Assembly: GCA_024239075.1 (NCBI GenBank)
Contig: JANBVI010000027.1
Span: 434,001 to 498,000, forward strand
Length of the DNA stretch: 64,000 bases
Origin: Fischerella sp. CENA71
Lineage (GTDB): Bacteria > Cyanobacteriota > Cyanobacteriia > Cyanobacteriales > Nostocaceae
Direction: 5' to 3'
A model generated the notes under the pieces. The model was not told the origin of the DNA. It saw nothing but the letters and a program-made list of their open reading frames with translations, and did no database searches. Of the stretch, positions 21,362 through 31,305 are shown one piece after another. Made by a program: the position numbers and the translations under genes. The stretch's first letter is position 1; the number at the start of each line of letters is the position of its first letter.

Positions 21362-22570
21362 ATGGATACTAAAGCTTTCAAACGTTCACTTCAACATTCT
21401 GAAAATTATCATCGTAAAGGGTTTGGTCATCAAGAAGAAGTCGCCACCCAGTTACAGTCAGAATATCAAAGCCCACTGATTCAGCAAATACGGGGTAATG
21501 ATTATACCATTAACCGAGAAGACGTCACAATCAGATTAGCCCAAGCATTTGGCTTTTGTTGGGGTGTAGAACGTGCTGTAGCAATGGCTTATGAAACTCG
21601 TAAACACTTCCCTACTGAACGCATTTGGATTACGAATGAAATTATTCATAATCCTTCTGTGAACCAAAGAATGCAGGAAATGGAAGTAGAATTCATTCCG
21701 ATTATAGCAGGTCAAAAAGACTTTTCGGTTGTGGAAACTGGTGATGTTGTAATCTTACCTGCTTTTGGTGCCAGCGTTCAAGAAATGCAGATACTTAATG
21801 ATAAAGGCTGCAAAATTGTTGATACCACTTGTCCTTGGGTATCAAAGGTTTGGAATACTGTTGAAAAACATAAAAAGCGTGAATATACCTCAATTATTCA
21901 TGGCAAATATAAGCATGAAGAAACAGTAGCAACTAGTTCTTTTGCTGGCAAATATCTCATTATTTTGAATTTAAAAGAAGCAGAATACGTAGCTAATTAC
22001 ATTTTGCATGGTGGAAATCGCGAAGAATTTCTCGCTAAATTCAGTAAAGCTTGTTCAGCAGGATTTGACCCCGACAAAGATTTAGAAATGATTGGCATTG
22101 CTAACCAAACTACAATGCTCAAAAGTGAAACTGAACAATTGGGTAAGCTGTTTGAGCATACTATGATGCAAAAGTATGGGCCAGCTAATTTAAATGACCA
22201 TTTCCAAAGCTTTAATACCATCTGTGATGCTACTCAAGAAAGACAAGATGCTATGTTGGAATTGGTAGAAAAAAAACTAGATTTAATGATTGTAATTGGT
22301 GGATTTAATTCATCAAATACTACTCAATTGCAACAAATTTCTTTTGAGCGGGGAATTGCTTCTTACCACATTGATAGTGTTGAGAGAATTTTATCTGGCG
22401 ATCGCATTCAACATCGATTATTAAATGGTAATTTGGAAATCACAGAAAACTGGTTGCCTAAAGGAAAAATTGTGATTGGTGTAACTTCTGGTGCTTCTAC
22501 ACCTGATAAAGTAGTTGAAGATGTCATCGAAAAGATATTTGAATTAAAAGCAACAGTAGCGATCGCCTGA
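21362..22570 (+). CDS. ispH: 4-hydroxy-3-methylbut-2-enyl diphosphate reductase
   Basis: Last step of the MEP isoprenoid pathway, giving IPP and DMAPP for carotenoids, phytol, quinones and hopanoids. 402 aa from ATG 21362; a GTG 21 nt earlier is in frame but the cyanobacterial family starts [10 protein letters not shown]. Three cysteines expected to hold the Fe-S cluster are present: [22 protein letters not shown] and [10 protein letters not shown]. The long N-terminal extension (about 60 residues) is usual for cyanobacterial/plant IspH. A strong hairpin follows the stop. Confidence 0.96.
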   Translation: MDTKAFKRSLQHSENYHRKGFGHQEEVATQLQSEYQSPLIQQIRGNDYTINREDVTIRLAQAFGFCWGVERAVAMAYETRKHFPTERIWITNEIIHNPSVNQRMQEMEVEFIPIIAGQKDFSVVETGDVVILPAFGASVQEMQILNDKGCKIVDTTCPWVSKVWNTVEKHKKREYTSIIHGKYKHEETVATSSFAGKYLIILNLKEAEYVANYILHGGNREEFLAKFSKACSAGFDPDKDLEMIGIANQTTMLKSETEQLGKLFEHTMMQKYGPANLNDHFQSFNTICDATQERQDAMLELVEKKLDLMIVIGGFNSSNTTQLQQISFERGIASYHIDSVERILSGDRIQHRLLNGNLEITENWLPKGKIVIGVTSGASTPDKVVEDVIEKIFELKATVAIA

Positions 22571-22617
22571 TTTTGTTTTTAGATCAAGTAGTATTCCTAA
22601 ATCATTCCTTAGAGAGT

Positions 22618-22651
22618 AGACCCCCGACTTCGCAAGAGTTGTCGGGGGTCT
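22618..22651 (+). terminator. Terminator-like hairpin after ispH
   Basis: AGACCCCCGAC and GTCGGGGGTCT, a perfect 11-bp stem with 12-nt loop; no long T run follows. Confidence 0.8.
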
Positions 22652-22695
22652 TGGCTTTGCAATTTTCACAAATCATAAAACACTTAAAACAGCAC

Positions 22696-22746
22696 GTCTG
22701 TGGTTGGTTTAAATGTCAATCAATTTGTATTATTTAAGCAGTATTG
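22696..22746. repeat. Diverged partial copy of the 72-bp repeat
   Basis: Matches the right-hand 51 bp of the repeats at 7597 and 28274 at 44 of 51 positions; the palindrome at the left end is missing. Confidence 0.85.
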
Positions 22747-22844
22747 GGGTTGTTATATATACGGTTTAGAACCAAATATCATACCAGAAGTAGATATTTA
22801 TGAAAAGACTTTACAAACTGTAATAATCACTTTAATATATGTAA

Positions 22845-23963
<1,119 letters not shown>

Positions 23964-24012
23964 TCATCGCATAGCCTGGATGTAATCAGTCTCTACAATA
24001 CAATAGATAGAT

Positions 24013-24046
24013 AAAAAAGCACCCTCCACTTCGGAGGGCGCTTTTG
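24013..24046 (+). terminator. Rho-independent terminator of psbA
   Basis: AAAAGCACCCTCC-ACTTC-GGAGGGCGCTTTT: GC stem with one mismatch and flanking A/T runs, 50 bp after the stop. Confidence 0.9.
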
Positions 24047-24124
24047 TATTTGGTATACTGTTTCGTTGCGATCGCACACTATTTTTTATACTTTAGTCGA
24101 TGGTACTTTTGGAACTGAAATTGC

Positions 24125-25285
24125 TTGAGTATTTTTTACCCGGCTATTATTATTAATTTCCTGCTATTAATTCTCTGCTTAGTAGCTGTTTGGTTTTACT
24201 GCTATGCAATCTATGCGGCGATCGCCTTTTCTCAGCATCCCTATCCAGTTGCTACAGAATTTCATCCACCAATCACGATTTTGAAGCCGATTTGTGGACT
24301 TGAGGCTGATGCTTACGAAAATTGGGCTTCTTTTTGCCGACAGCAGTATCCTGTTTATCAGATTATTTTTTGCGTTCGTGACAATCAAGACCCTGCAATA
24401 CCCTTAGTCAACCAAATTATCAATGACTTGCCTCAAGTAGATATTGAGTTGATAATTAGCGATCGCACTATTGGTACAAACCTGAAAATCAGCAACTTAG
24501 CAAACGCCATACAATTTGCCAAATATGAATTGCTGCTGATTGCTGATAGTGATATTAAAGTCACAAATGACTACTTGCAACGAGTCATTCAACCATATCA
24601 AGACAAAGAAGTTGGTGTCGTCACTTGCTTATATCGTTCTTCAGCACAGGGATGGGTAACAAGATTAGAAGCTATTGGTACTGCGACTGATTTTCATGCA
24701 GGTGTTTTAGTCAGTAACAAACTTGAAGGTATAAAATTTGCCTTTGGTTCTACTATTGTCATTCGCAAACAAGTATTGGAAAAAATAGGAGGATTAGAGG
24801 CGATCGCTGATTATCTCGCAGATGATTTTCAACTTGGCTACCTTCCAACTCAAGCAGGCTACAAAGTTGTCCTTTCTGATTACGTCGTCGAGCATGTACT
24901 AACAACCACAACTTTAGCTGACTCAATCAATCGTCAAATCCGTTGGGCGCGCTGTACACGGGTTTCTCGTCCTTGGGGCTATTTAGGATTGATTTTTACC
25001 TATGGCACGATCACCAGCTTGCTATTACTAATTACTACAGGAGCATCAATCGTAGGTTGGACTGTACTATTCATAACTTGGATAATGCGATTAATAATGG
25101 GTTGGGTTGTGGGCGCTAAAATTCTTAACGATTCTGCTACCAAAAAATATTTGTGGCTGATTCCTGTCTGGGATTTGATCGACTTTGTAATCTGGTGCTA
25201 TTGCTTTGTCGGTAACACAATTGAATGGCGGGGACAGCAATTGAAAATCACAAAACAAGGTAAGTTAGTTGCAATGAAAACATAG
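24125..25285 (+). CDS. hpnI: Hopanoid-associated glycosyltransferase (HpnI-like, GT2/GT21)
   Basis: 386 aa from TTG 24125; the start is uncertain. N-terminal membrane helix (about 7-35), glycosyltransferase-A domain with ILKPICGLE, ADSDIKV (metal-binding DxD type, about residue 138-144), ADDFQLG and the RQIRWAR (Q/RxxRW-like) motif, then two or three C-terminal helices: the layout of ceramide glucosyltransferases and HpnI. In Burkholderia, HpnI adds N-acetylglucosamine to bacteriohopanetetrol, and HpnK and HpnJ act next (established knowledge). Here hpnJ follows at 173 bp, which supports the hopanoid assignment. No hpnK-like deacetylase is in the window. Confidence 0.8.
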   Translation: MSIFYPAIIINFLLLILCLVAVWFYCYAIYAAIAFSQHPYPVATEFHPPITILKPICGLEADAYENWASFCRQQYPVYQIIFCVRDNQDPAIPLVNQIINDLPQVDIELIISDRTIGTNLKISNLANAIQFAKYELLLIADSDIKVTNDYLQRVIQPYQDKEVGVVTCLYRSSAQGWVTRLEAIGTATDFHAGVLVSNKLEGIKFAFGSTIVIRKQVLEKIGGLEAIADYLADDFQLGYLPTQAGYKVVLSDYVVEHVLTTTTLADSINRQIRWARCTRVSRPWGYLGLIFTYGTITSLLLLITTGASIVGWTVLFITWIMRLIMGWVVGAKILNDSATKKYLWLIPVWDLIDFVIWCYCFVGNTIEWRGQQLKITKQGKLVAMKT

Positions 25286-25458
25286 GAATCAGTGATCGGG
25301 GATTGGGAATCAGGGATTGGGGAATAGATTTTCATGCTCTCGTTGTGTAATTTATTATATGACCGATACTTCTTTACATTAAGTGGAGTCAATCCAAAAT
25401 CGAATGACCGTCTAATTAATTACAAACTGCGAATTATTTACTGGAGATATATATACCT

Positions 25459-26895
25459 GTGAAGAAAACTTTATTTCTCAGTCCTCCTTCCTTCGATGGG
25501 TTTGATGGTGGTGCAGGTTCTCGATACCAAGCCAAACGAGAGATTACCTCGTTCTGGTATCCCACATGGTTAGCACAACCTGCTGCTCTTGTACCTAACA
25601 GCAAGCTTGTGGATGCGCCTCCCCATGCACAAACAGTGGAAGATGTGCTGAAAATTGCTAGAGAATACGAATTAGTAATCATGCACACCAGTACACCTTC
25701 GCTACCCAATGATGTGAAGTGCGCCCAAGCCATCAAAGCTCAAAACCCAGATGCACAGATTGGCTTAATTGGAGCGCATGTAGCAGTATTACCAGAGCAG
25801 ACGCTACAGGAAAATCCCATAATTGACTTTGTGTGTCGTCACGAATTCGACTATACCTGTAAAGAACTAGCAGAAGACAAGCCTTGGGACAGCATCAAAG
25901 GTCTAAGCTATCGCGATCGCCAGGGTAAGATACATCATAATGAAGACCGTTCGTTGATTCACGATTGGGATTCTATGCCCAGTGTCTTGCCAATTTACGC
26001 CCGCGATTTAGATATTACAAAATACTTTATTGGCTATTTGCTGCATCCATACATTTCTTTTTATACTGGGCGTGGTTGTCCGGCAAAATGTACCTTTTGT
26101 CTTTGGCCGCAAACAATTGGTGGACACCTGTATCGTCACAAAACCCCAGAAGCAGTGGGACGCGAGATGGCAGAAGCTAAAGCCATCTTTGGCGACAAAG
26201 TGCGGGAATATATGTTTGATGATGATACATTTACAATTGATAAGCAGCGAGCGATCGCCATTAGCGAACACATGAAACGATTGAAGTTGACTTGGAGTTG
26301 TAACGCTCGTGCTAACTTAGATTACGATACTCTCAAGCAACTACGCGACAACGGCTTACGCCTACTATTGGTAGGATTTGAATCGGGTAATCAGCAAATA
26401 TTAGACGGTATTAAGAAAGGAATTAAGCTGGAAGTTGCCCGTAAATTTATGGAGAACTGTCACAAGCTTGGTATCACCGTACACGGCACATTTATTATTG
26501 GTTTACCTAACGAAACTCAGGAAACCATTGAAGAAACGATTCGCTTCGCCTGCGATTTGAGTCCTCATACAATTCAGGTTTCAATTGCTGCTCCTTATCC
26601 TGGGACAGAACTTTATCAGCAAGCACAGGACAATGGTTGGTTTAGTGATCATTCTTTAGTTGCTAATTCTGGCATTCAAATGTCTACACTACAATATCCG
26701 AATCTTTCGAGTGCTGATATCGAAGATGCAGTTGAACGAATGTATCGTAAATTTTACTTCCGTCCTAAAGCCATCATCCCAATTGTCGGTGAAATGCTGA
26801 CTGACCCACAAATGTTAGTACGTCGTCTGCGTGAAGGACGTGAATTTTTTGCCTACCTCAAAGAGCGTCATACTCAAGCAGCTGCTAAGGCATAA
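25459..26895 (+). CDS. hpnJ: Hopanoid biosynthesis radical SAM protein HpnJ
   Basis: 478 aa from GTG 25459. N-terminal B12-binding-like Rossmann domain (about 1-165), then radical SAM core with GRGCPAKCTFCLWP (Cx3Cx2C, Fe-S/SAM binding, about residues 202-215), FDDDTF, and a C-terminal extension. In Burkholderia, HpnJ rearranges the hopanoid-linked glucosamine to the cyclitol ether. Product would be a membrane lipid (BHT cyclitol ether). Adjacent hpnI-like gene strengthens the call. It is followed by an unusual tandem-repeat region and a diiron protein gene. Confidence 0.88.
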   Translation: MKKTLFLSPPSFDGFDGGAGSRYQAKREITSFWYPTWLAQPAALVPNSKLVDAPPHAQTVEDVLKIAREYELVIMHTSTPSLPNDVKCAQAIKAQNPDAQIGLIGAHVAVLPEQTLQENPIIDFVCRHEFDYTCKELAEDKPWDSIKGLSYRDRQGKIHHNEDRSLIHDWDSMPSVLPIYARDLDITKYFIGYLLHPYISFYTGRGCPAKCTFCLWPQTIGGHLYRHKTPEAVGREMAEAKAIFGDKVREYMFDDDTFTIDKQRAIAISEHMKRLKLTWSCNARANLDYDTLKQLRDNGLRLLLVGFESGNQQILDGIKKGIKLEVARKFMENCHKLGITVHGTFIIGLPNETQETIEETIRFACDLSPHTIQVSIAAPYPGTELYQQAQDNGWFSDHSLVANSGIQMSTLQYPNLSSADIEDAVERMYRKFYFRPKAIIPIVGEMLTDPQMLVRRLREGREFFAYLKERHTQAAAKA

Positions 26896-26903
26896 ATTGT
26901 CTT

Positions 26904-26966
26904 AAAAATGGGTGTGGGGGTGTAAGAAGAGTCATATTTTCATGGCTTCGTTGTGTGATTTATCAT
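26904..26966. repeat. Dispersed repeat, inverted copy of 7911-7984
   Basis: Shares AAAAATGGGTGTG, GAGTCATATTTTCATGGCTT and CGTTGTGTGATTTATCA with the reverse complement of 7911-7984. A shorter, diverged trace lies at about 25328-25360. Confidence 0.85.
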
Positions 26967-26975
26967 GAGCTTTTA

Positions 26976-27227
26976 GTTTGAAACCAGAAAGTTCTCGTTT
27001 GAAACCAGAAAGTTCTCGTTTGAAACCGGAAAGTTCTCGTTTGAAACCGGAAAGTTCTCGTTTGAAACCAGAAAGTTCTCGTTTGAAACCAGAAAGTTTT
27101 AGTTTGAAACCAGAAAGTTCTCGTTTGAAACCCGAAAGCTCTCGTTTGAAACCCGAAAGTTCTCGTTTGAAACCAGGAAATTCTAGTTTGAAACCCGAAA
27201 GCTCTCGTTTGAAACCTGAAAGTTCCA
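26976..27227. repeat. Minisatellite: 12 tandem 21-bp units
   Basis: Unit GTTTGAAACC-AGAAAGTTCTC repeated 12 times with few substitutions, all exactly 21 bp, then one degenerate unit. Both strands are open through it: plus reads LKPESSR heptapeptides, minus reads ELSGFKR. It has no spacers, so it is not CRISPR. Whether it is translated is unknown. Confidence 0.95.
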
Positions 27228-27251
27228 CTTTAAAACCCACTCCAAGCACTC

Positions 27252-27340
27252 TCCCCGATCCCCAATCCCCAATCCCCAATCCCCAATCCCCAATCCCCGA
27301 TCCTCAATCCCCGATCCCCGATCCCCGATCCCCGATCCCA
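27252..27340. repeat. Heptanucleotide array (CCCCAAT/CCCCGAT)
   Basis: About 13 tandem 7-bp units, of the STRR type described in heterocystous cyanobacteria. It ends 4 bp before the start codon of the next gene. Confidence 0.95.
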
Positions 27341-27344
27341 AAAT

Positions 27345-28199
27345 ATGAAAATAGGAAGCCAAGACCACAAAGAACTTTTTTGTCGCAGTTTCATCGAAAG
27401 TCATGTGAAGTATGAGCCTGAGAAACTTCCTTGGCCTACTCTTAATACTGAAGCCCTCGAAAGCGTGCGCGGTATTCCTTTTTGGAGAGAAGCACTCGAA
27501 ACAGAACAAGAAGCAGGAGTGATGGTGAACGCCTTCGCACAGACAATCAGCGATCCTTTATTACGAGAAGCGATCGCTCTGCAAGCTATGGAGGAAGAAC
27601 GTCATGGTAGACTAATTAAATTTCTGATCGACTATTACGATATTCAAATTTCCCCACTTCCTGAGCCTGTACTTCCTAGTAATATCAAAACCGCTTTTCT
27701 TGACTTTGGTTTTGGTGAGTGTCTTGATTCTTTCTTAGCTTTTGGTTTATTTGGACTTGCTCGTCGTCACGCAACTTATATCAGCGAAGCATTGTTTGAA
27801 ATTTTTGATGTGGTTTTGAATGAAGAAGCTCGTCACATCATGTTTTTTGTGAATTGGGTGACTTACGAGCAAATTCAGGACGGTAGAAGCAACTGGTTGC
27901 GGGGAACAAATGCTGTTTGGCATTATAAGAGAGCGCTACAAGATAAGATTCAAATTTTTACTGGGTCAAATGATGAAAAACAAGAGGGTTTTACTGCCAC
28001 TGGTGCTAGTAGCTTTATAGATAATTTAACGCCAGAACTTTTGCTAGCCACCTGTTTAGAAGAAAACGCCCAACGGATGAGCGTGTTTGACAAACGACTC
28101 ATCCAGCCTCAATTAGTGCCAAACCTGGCAAAAATTGCGCTACGCACTCTCAAACTTATACCTCGGCGTCAATCAAACACGATTTCACAAAATTCTTAG
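27345..28199 (+). CDS. Ferritin-like diiron protein
   Basis: 284 aa. Residues about 60-190 contain ETEQEAG, EEERHGRLI, ECLDSF and NEEARHIMF, i.e. E-(n)-EExxH-(n)-E-(n)-EExxH, the ligand set of a four-helix-bundle carboxylate-bridged diiron centre. It is therefore probably an oxidase, oxygenase or similar oxidoreductase; substrate unknown. The ATG follows directly on a heptamer array and has no Shine-Dalgarno. It lies 449 bp after hpnJ on the same strand, so a link to hopanoid side-chain chemistry is possible but only inferred from position. Confidence 0.75.
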   Translation: MKIGSQDHKELFCRSFIESHVKYEPEKLPWPTLNTEALESVRGIPFWREALETEQEAGVMVNAFAQTISDPLLREAIALQAMEEERHGRLIKFLIDYYDIQISPLPEPVLPSNIKTAFLDFGFGECLDSFLAFGLFGLARRHATYISEALFEIFDVVLNEEARHIMFFVNWVTYEQIQDGRSNWLRGTNAVWHYKRALQDKIQIFTGSNDEKQEGFTATGASSFIDNLTPELLLATCLEENAQRMSVFDKRLIQPQLVPNLAKIALRTLKLIPRRQSNTISQNS

Positions 28200-28273
28200 G
28201 GGTTGAAGAGGACGCGGGGACAAAGAGACGCACTGATACCATTTCACTAAAACCTTGGTACAAATACAGGCTG

Positions 28274-28345
28274 TGTAGAGACGCGCCATGGCGCGTCTCT
28301 GGTGGGTTTAAATGTCAATCGATTTGTCTTATCCGAGCAGTATTG
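28274..28345. repeat. 72-bp dispersed repeat, copy 2
   Basis: Identical to 7597-7668, same orientation, including the 24-bp palindrome. The remaining spacer between the diiron gene and sbcD (28200-28484) holds only GACGCGGGGAC-type repeat traces. Confidence 0.95.
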
Positions 28346-28484
28346 TCACGTCTCCCATCGTCCCCGTCTTTGCGTCTTCTTGGTAATAGATCATTAGTTA
28401 AATTAATCGTAATTGATGCTCTGTATTATGTGATGTCACCTGATTAATTTGTTTGCTGTTTTCCTCTACAGGAATGGCTTCTAC

Positions 28485-29714
28485 CTAGTTTTCTTCGTCT
28501 ACAGCTAGCAATTTATGAGCTGCTTCCAGCATTGATGTTGCTATGTCTTTTAAATCTTCGCGATTGTTGAGGTAGGTTCTGAGTGCTTCTATAGGATCAA
28601 TGCTATTGCTAGCGCTTAATTCGGGAACGCGAGGTCTAGCTAACTGACTCACTAATTCTGGTTGAATGGTGTAGGTATGAGCTGGAGTTAATAGTTGGTG
28701 GAGTGCGGCGTTATCTATTAAATCTAACTGTTCAGAACGAAGTTTGTAAATTAGTCTGATCACTGCATCGTCAATATTATACTTGGCGATCGCTTTCATA
28801 ATCGCCGCTTGTGGATCTTCTGCCTTTGAGACATCCACCTCAATTGTGTGGAAAACCCGCGCAGGTAAAGGGCAAAATTCCCATTTAGCGCTACCCCGTT
28901 CTAACTCAACCATTACATAGCCTTTTTCTTCCTTCTCTTCACTAAAATCCACTCGTTCAATGCTTCCTGGATAAATCACTGGTGGATTATTGGATTTATT
29001 CAAACTCTGGTGACGATGGATATGTCCCAAAGCGACATAATCAAAACAGGGTCGCACCAACATCGATAAAGGAATTGTAAAACCTTTACCAACTGCCAAA
29101 AAACGTTCAGCCCCCAAACTAGCATTATCAGCCATCAAGTGACCCAAAAGAATTGTTGGTACATTGGGATCAAGACGACGAATTTCTGCTTCTAAAACAA
29201 CTTGCAAACGTTCAACGAGTAGTTGATGTACTTCGCTTAAAGATAAACCTTCAGTTTCTTGGCGAGTCATCAACGTAGAACGAGTCAACCAAGGTAGGGT
29301 AATAACTTGTACAAGACCATTACGAGTTTGAATATGGTGAGTTCGCAATGTATCACCAACTACAATTCCTGGCACACCTAAAGTGCGGTAAATACATAGA
29401 CTTGCTCCCCCCTGACCTTGAGAATGCTGATCATGGTTTCCCACTAATAACACTGTGGGAATGTGAGCATCTACAAGACGACGAAACTGACCAGCAAAAG
29501 CTTCCTGAACATAAGGTGGTGGTGTCGCATCAGGGAAAGCATCACCACCAAATATGACCAAATCCACAGGTTCCGTTAGAGCTTGGTCAATACAATGAGA
29601 TAGAGTCTTGACAAAATCTTCCAACCGCGTATTTAAACCTGTCTCAGGATTAATACGTCCGTGAGAGAAACCGCTTCCCATGTGGATATCTGAAAGATGG
29701 AGGATTTTAATCAT
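28485..29714 (-). CDS. sbcD: SbcD-type DNA repair exonuclease (metallophosphoesterase)
   Basis: 409 aa. N-terminal calcineurin-like phosphoesterase motifs: LSDIHMG, GGDAFPD, VGNHDQ, and ALGHIHRHQ, followed by a capping region (about 270-400). In SbcCD it is the Mn-dependent nuclease that cuts hairpins and blocked DNA ends. The SbcC ATPase is not next to it, unlike the common operon. Given the many palindromic repeats in this genome, a hairpin nuclease is biologically relevant, but that is inference. Downstream a GC-rich repeat and an AATGACA array separate it from cysH. Confidence 0.9.
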   Translation of the reverse strand: MIKILHLSDIHMGSGFSHGRINPETGLNTRLEDFVKTLSHCIDQALTEPVDLVIFGGDAFPDATPPPYVQEAFAGQFRRLVDAHIPTVLLVGNHDQHSQGQGGASLCIYRTLGVPGIVVGDTLRTHHIQTRNGLVQVITLPWLTRSTLMTRQETEGLSLSEVHQLLVERLQVVLEAEIRRLDPNVPTILLGHLMADNASLGAERFLAVGKGFTIPLSMLVRPCFDYVALGHIHRHQSLNKSNNPPVIYPGSIERVDFSEEKEEKGYVMVELERGSAKWEFCPLPARVFHTIEVDVSKAEDPQAAIMKAIAKYNIDDAVIRLIYKLRSEQLDLIDNAALHQLLTPAHTYTIQPELVSQLARPRVPELSASNSIDPIEALRTYLNNREDLKDIATSMLEAAHKLLAVDEEN

Positions 29715-29716
29715 AT

Positions 29717-29880
29717 TTGTCCTTGGTCATTAGTCATTTGTGAGCCAGCGCGGTCTTGGGGGTCTTCCCCATGTAGACGCGTAAGCGGCTTCTCGCAGAG
29801 TGCGACTGGCGAACCCGTAAGGGCCCTTTGTTTAATACTCTAATTACAAATGACTAAGAACTAATGACAAATGACAAGTA
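29717..29880. repeat. GC-rich mosaic repeat flanked by AATGAC arrays
   Basis: 29746-29807 is the inverted counterpart of 11541-11601. TGGTCATTAGTCATTTG before it and AATGACAAATGACA after it are heptamer-array traces. Confidence 0.85.
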
Positions 29881-29881
29881 A

Positions 29882-30607
29882 TTAAATATGAATCCCACAC
29901 TCAGTCTTACCAAAACCACGCCAGCGTCCAGCGCGTTCGTCTTCACCATCTGCGACTGGGGTTGTGATTGGTTCATCGCCAATACTGGGATAACCTTTGT
30001 CATGGAGAGGATTATAAATCACTCCATGTTCAGCGACGTAACCCCAAGTTTTTTCGCGTGTCCAATTTGCTAGAGGATTGATTTTCATCCGGCCATTGCC
30101 GTCAATTTCAAATACGGGCATGTTAGCACGGGTAATGGCCTGGTCACGACGGCGTCCGGTAATCCAAGCAACAGTATTCAGTTCTCCTAGACCCCTTTGC
30201 AAAGGTTCTATTTTGGTGAGGTGGTGGAATTGAGCAATATCTTTATCCCAGAGTTCATCACCATATTTGGCTGCAAAAGCTTCACGGGTATCTACATCAG
30301 GGATTTTGTAAACTTTCAGATCCAGGTCGTAAACTTGTTTGGCTTTTTCGACCAATTCCAAAGATTCACGGAAATGAAACAGGGTATCAAGAAATATCAC
30401 AGGTACTGGATGCTTGAGTTCACGGTACAGAATATCCGTGATCAGCATGTCATCAACATTAAAAGCACTCGTTTGTACCAGTCCTGTGGGAACATTCTCT
30501 ACAGACCATGCCAAGATTTCGCTTGGATGAGCGTTCTCATACTTCTGATTCAATTGTTCCAAGTCTAAATCGGCGATTTGGTTCCTAGATACTGTGGAAA
30601 TGGTCAT
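29882..30607 (-). CDS. cysH: Phosphoadenylyl-sulfate (PAPS) reductase
   Basis: Reduces PAPS to sulfite with thioredoxin (sulfate assimilation, cytosol). 241 aa. The C-terminal KTECGIHI carries the catalytic Cys. It is the only cysteine in the protein, so the paired CC motifs of APS reductases (Fe-S cluster) are missing; this marks a PAPS- rather than APS-specific enzyme. Other family segments: SAFNVDDMLITD, VIFLDTLFHF, and TGRRRDQAITR. Divergent from the 34-codon gene. Confidence 0.94.
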   Translation of the reverse strand: MTISTVSRNQIADLDLEQLNQKYENAHPSEILAWSVENVPTGLVQTSAFNVDDMLITDILYRELKHPVPVIFLDTLFHFRESLELVEKAKQVYDLDLKVYKIPDVDTREAFAAKYGDELWDKDIAQFHHLTKIEPLQRGLGELNTVAWITGRRRDQAITRANMPVFEIDGNGRMKINPLANWTREKTWGYVAEHGVIYNPLHDKGYPSIGDEPITTPVADGEDERAGRWRGFGKTECGIHI

Positions 30608-30854
30608 GGTTATTTTTTAGTCAAACAGTTCCGTAGCTTTCTTAATAATGATTTTACACGAAAAAAGACACGTACATTGGTCGGATATCAGGTAATTCTC
30701 TATCTGGGTTTTGGGGTAGGAGGATGACAAATAATGACTAGTGACTCAGAGTTAGTACTTACCTTTTAATTTACTAAGATAAGTAACGCTATCTTAAGTT
30801 TTACCATGTTTTGATGGATAAATATACTGGTTTTGATATCGTTAATAGAATCCT

Positions 30855-30899
30855 TAGAAATCAGGGATCATAATAAAAGAAATCAGGGATCATAATAAA
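30855..30899 (+). repeat. 22-bp tandem duplication in the leader of a small ORF
   Basis: AGAAATCAGGGATCATAATA followed by AA is present twice in direct succession; the second copy runs straight into the ATG at 30900. Confidence 0.85.
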
Positions 30900-31004
30900 A
30901 TGAACGATTCAAAAACTCCAAATCAACTAAATCAGTCTTTGGTTATGGGAGCATTAGTAATGTTGACCAGTGCCAGTGTGATTACTTTGATGAGTTTGTT
31001 TTAA
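30900..31004 (+). CDS. 34-residue predicted single-pass membrane protein
   Basis: Reads MNDSKTPNQL, NQSLVMGALV, MLTSASVITL, MSLF and stop. A polar N-terminus of about 13 residues is followed by a hydrophobic helix of about 20. I do not recognise the family. Support for a real gene: a tidy hydrophobicity pattern, CAGGGAT 13 nt before the ATG, and a strong hairpin 38 bp after the stop. It could be a small subunit of a photosynthetic or respiratory membrane complex, but nothing shows this. Confidence 0.6.
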   Translation: MNDSKTPNQLNQSLVMGALVMLTSASVITLMSLF

Positions 31005-31041
31005 GACTAAAGATTAAAAAATTAGCAAAATAACTTTACAA

Positions 31042-31067
31042 AACCCCGCTTTTAACTGAGCGGGGTT
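31042..31067 (+). terminator. Terminator of the 34-codon ORF
   Basis: AACCCCGCT and AGCGGGGTT form a 9-bp GC-rich stem with 8-nt loop. It may also serve the opposing methyltransferase gene. The rest of 31005-31305 shows nothing else. Confidence 0.8.
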
Positions 31068-31305
31068 ATTGCATGATTGATATATTGTGTCTAAAGCTGG
31101 AGTAAAAGCTCAACATCAGAGAAGTCCAACACTAATTTTTACCTTTCTCAGATGCCTTATTTGGTCGAAGCGTGGATTGTTTATTCGCAATCAGAGAAGA
31201 AAATTGCTTGAGATTCGGTAGTTGTGAGTTACCAGAACTAGGTCTTTGATAACGCAAACTCAGCGCACATAGTTTACACATAATTCCTGGAATACCTCAC
31301 TACAG

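Noticed and set aside
26976-27227. CRISPR array
   Set aside because: Units are directly adjacent 21-mers with no spacers and no cas genes nearby.
26932-27415. ORFs on both strands through the 21-bp minisatellite
   Set aside because: Open frames follow from the 21-bp period alone; no initiation site or non-repetitive coding part supports either one.
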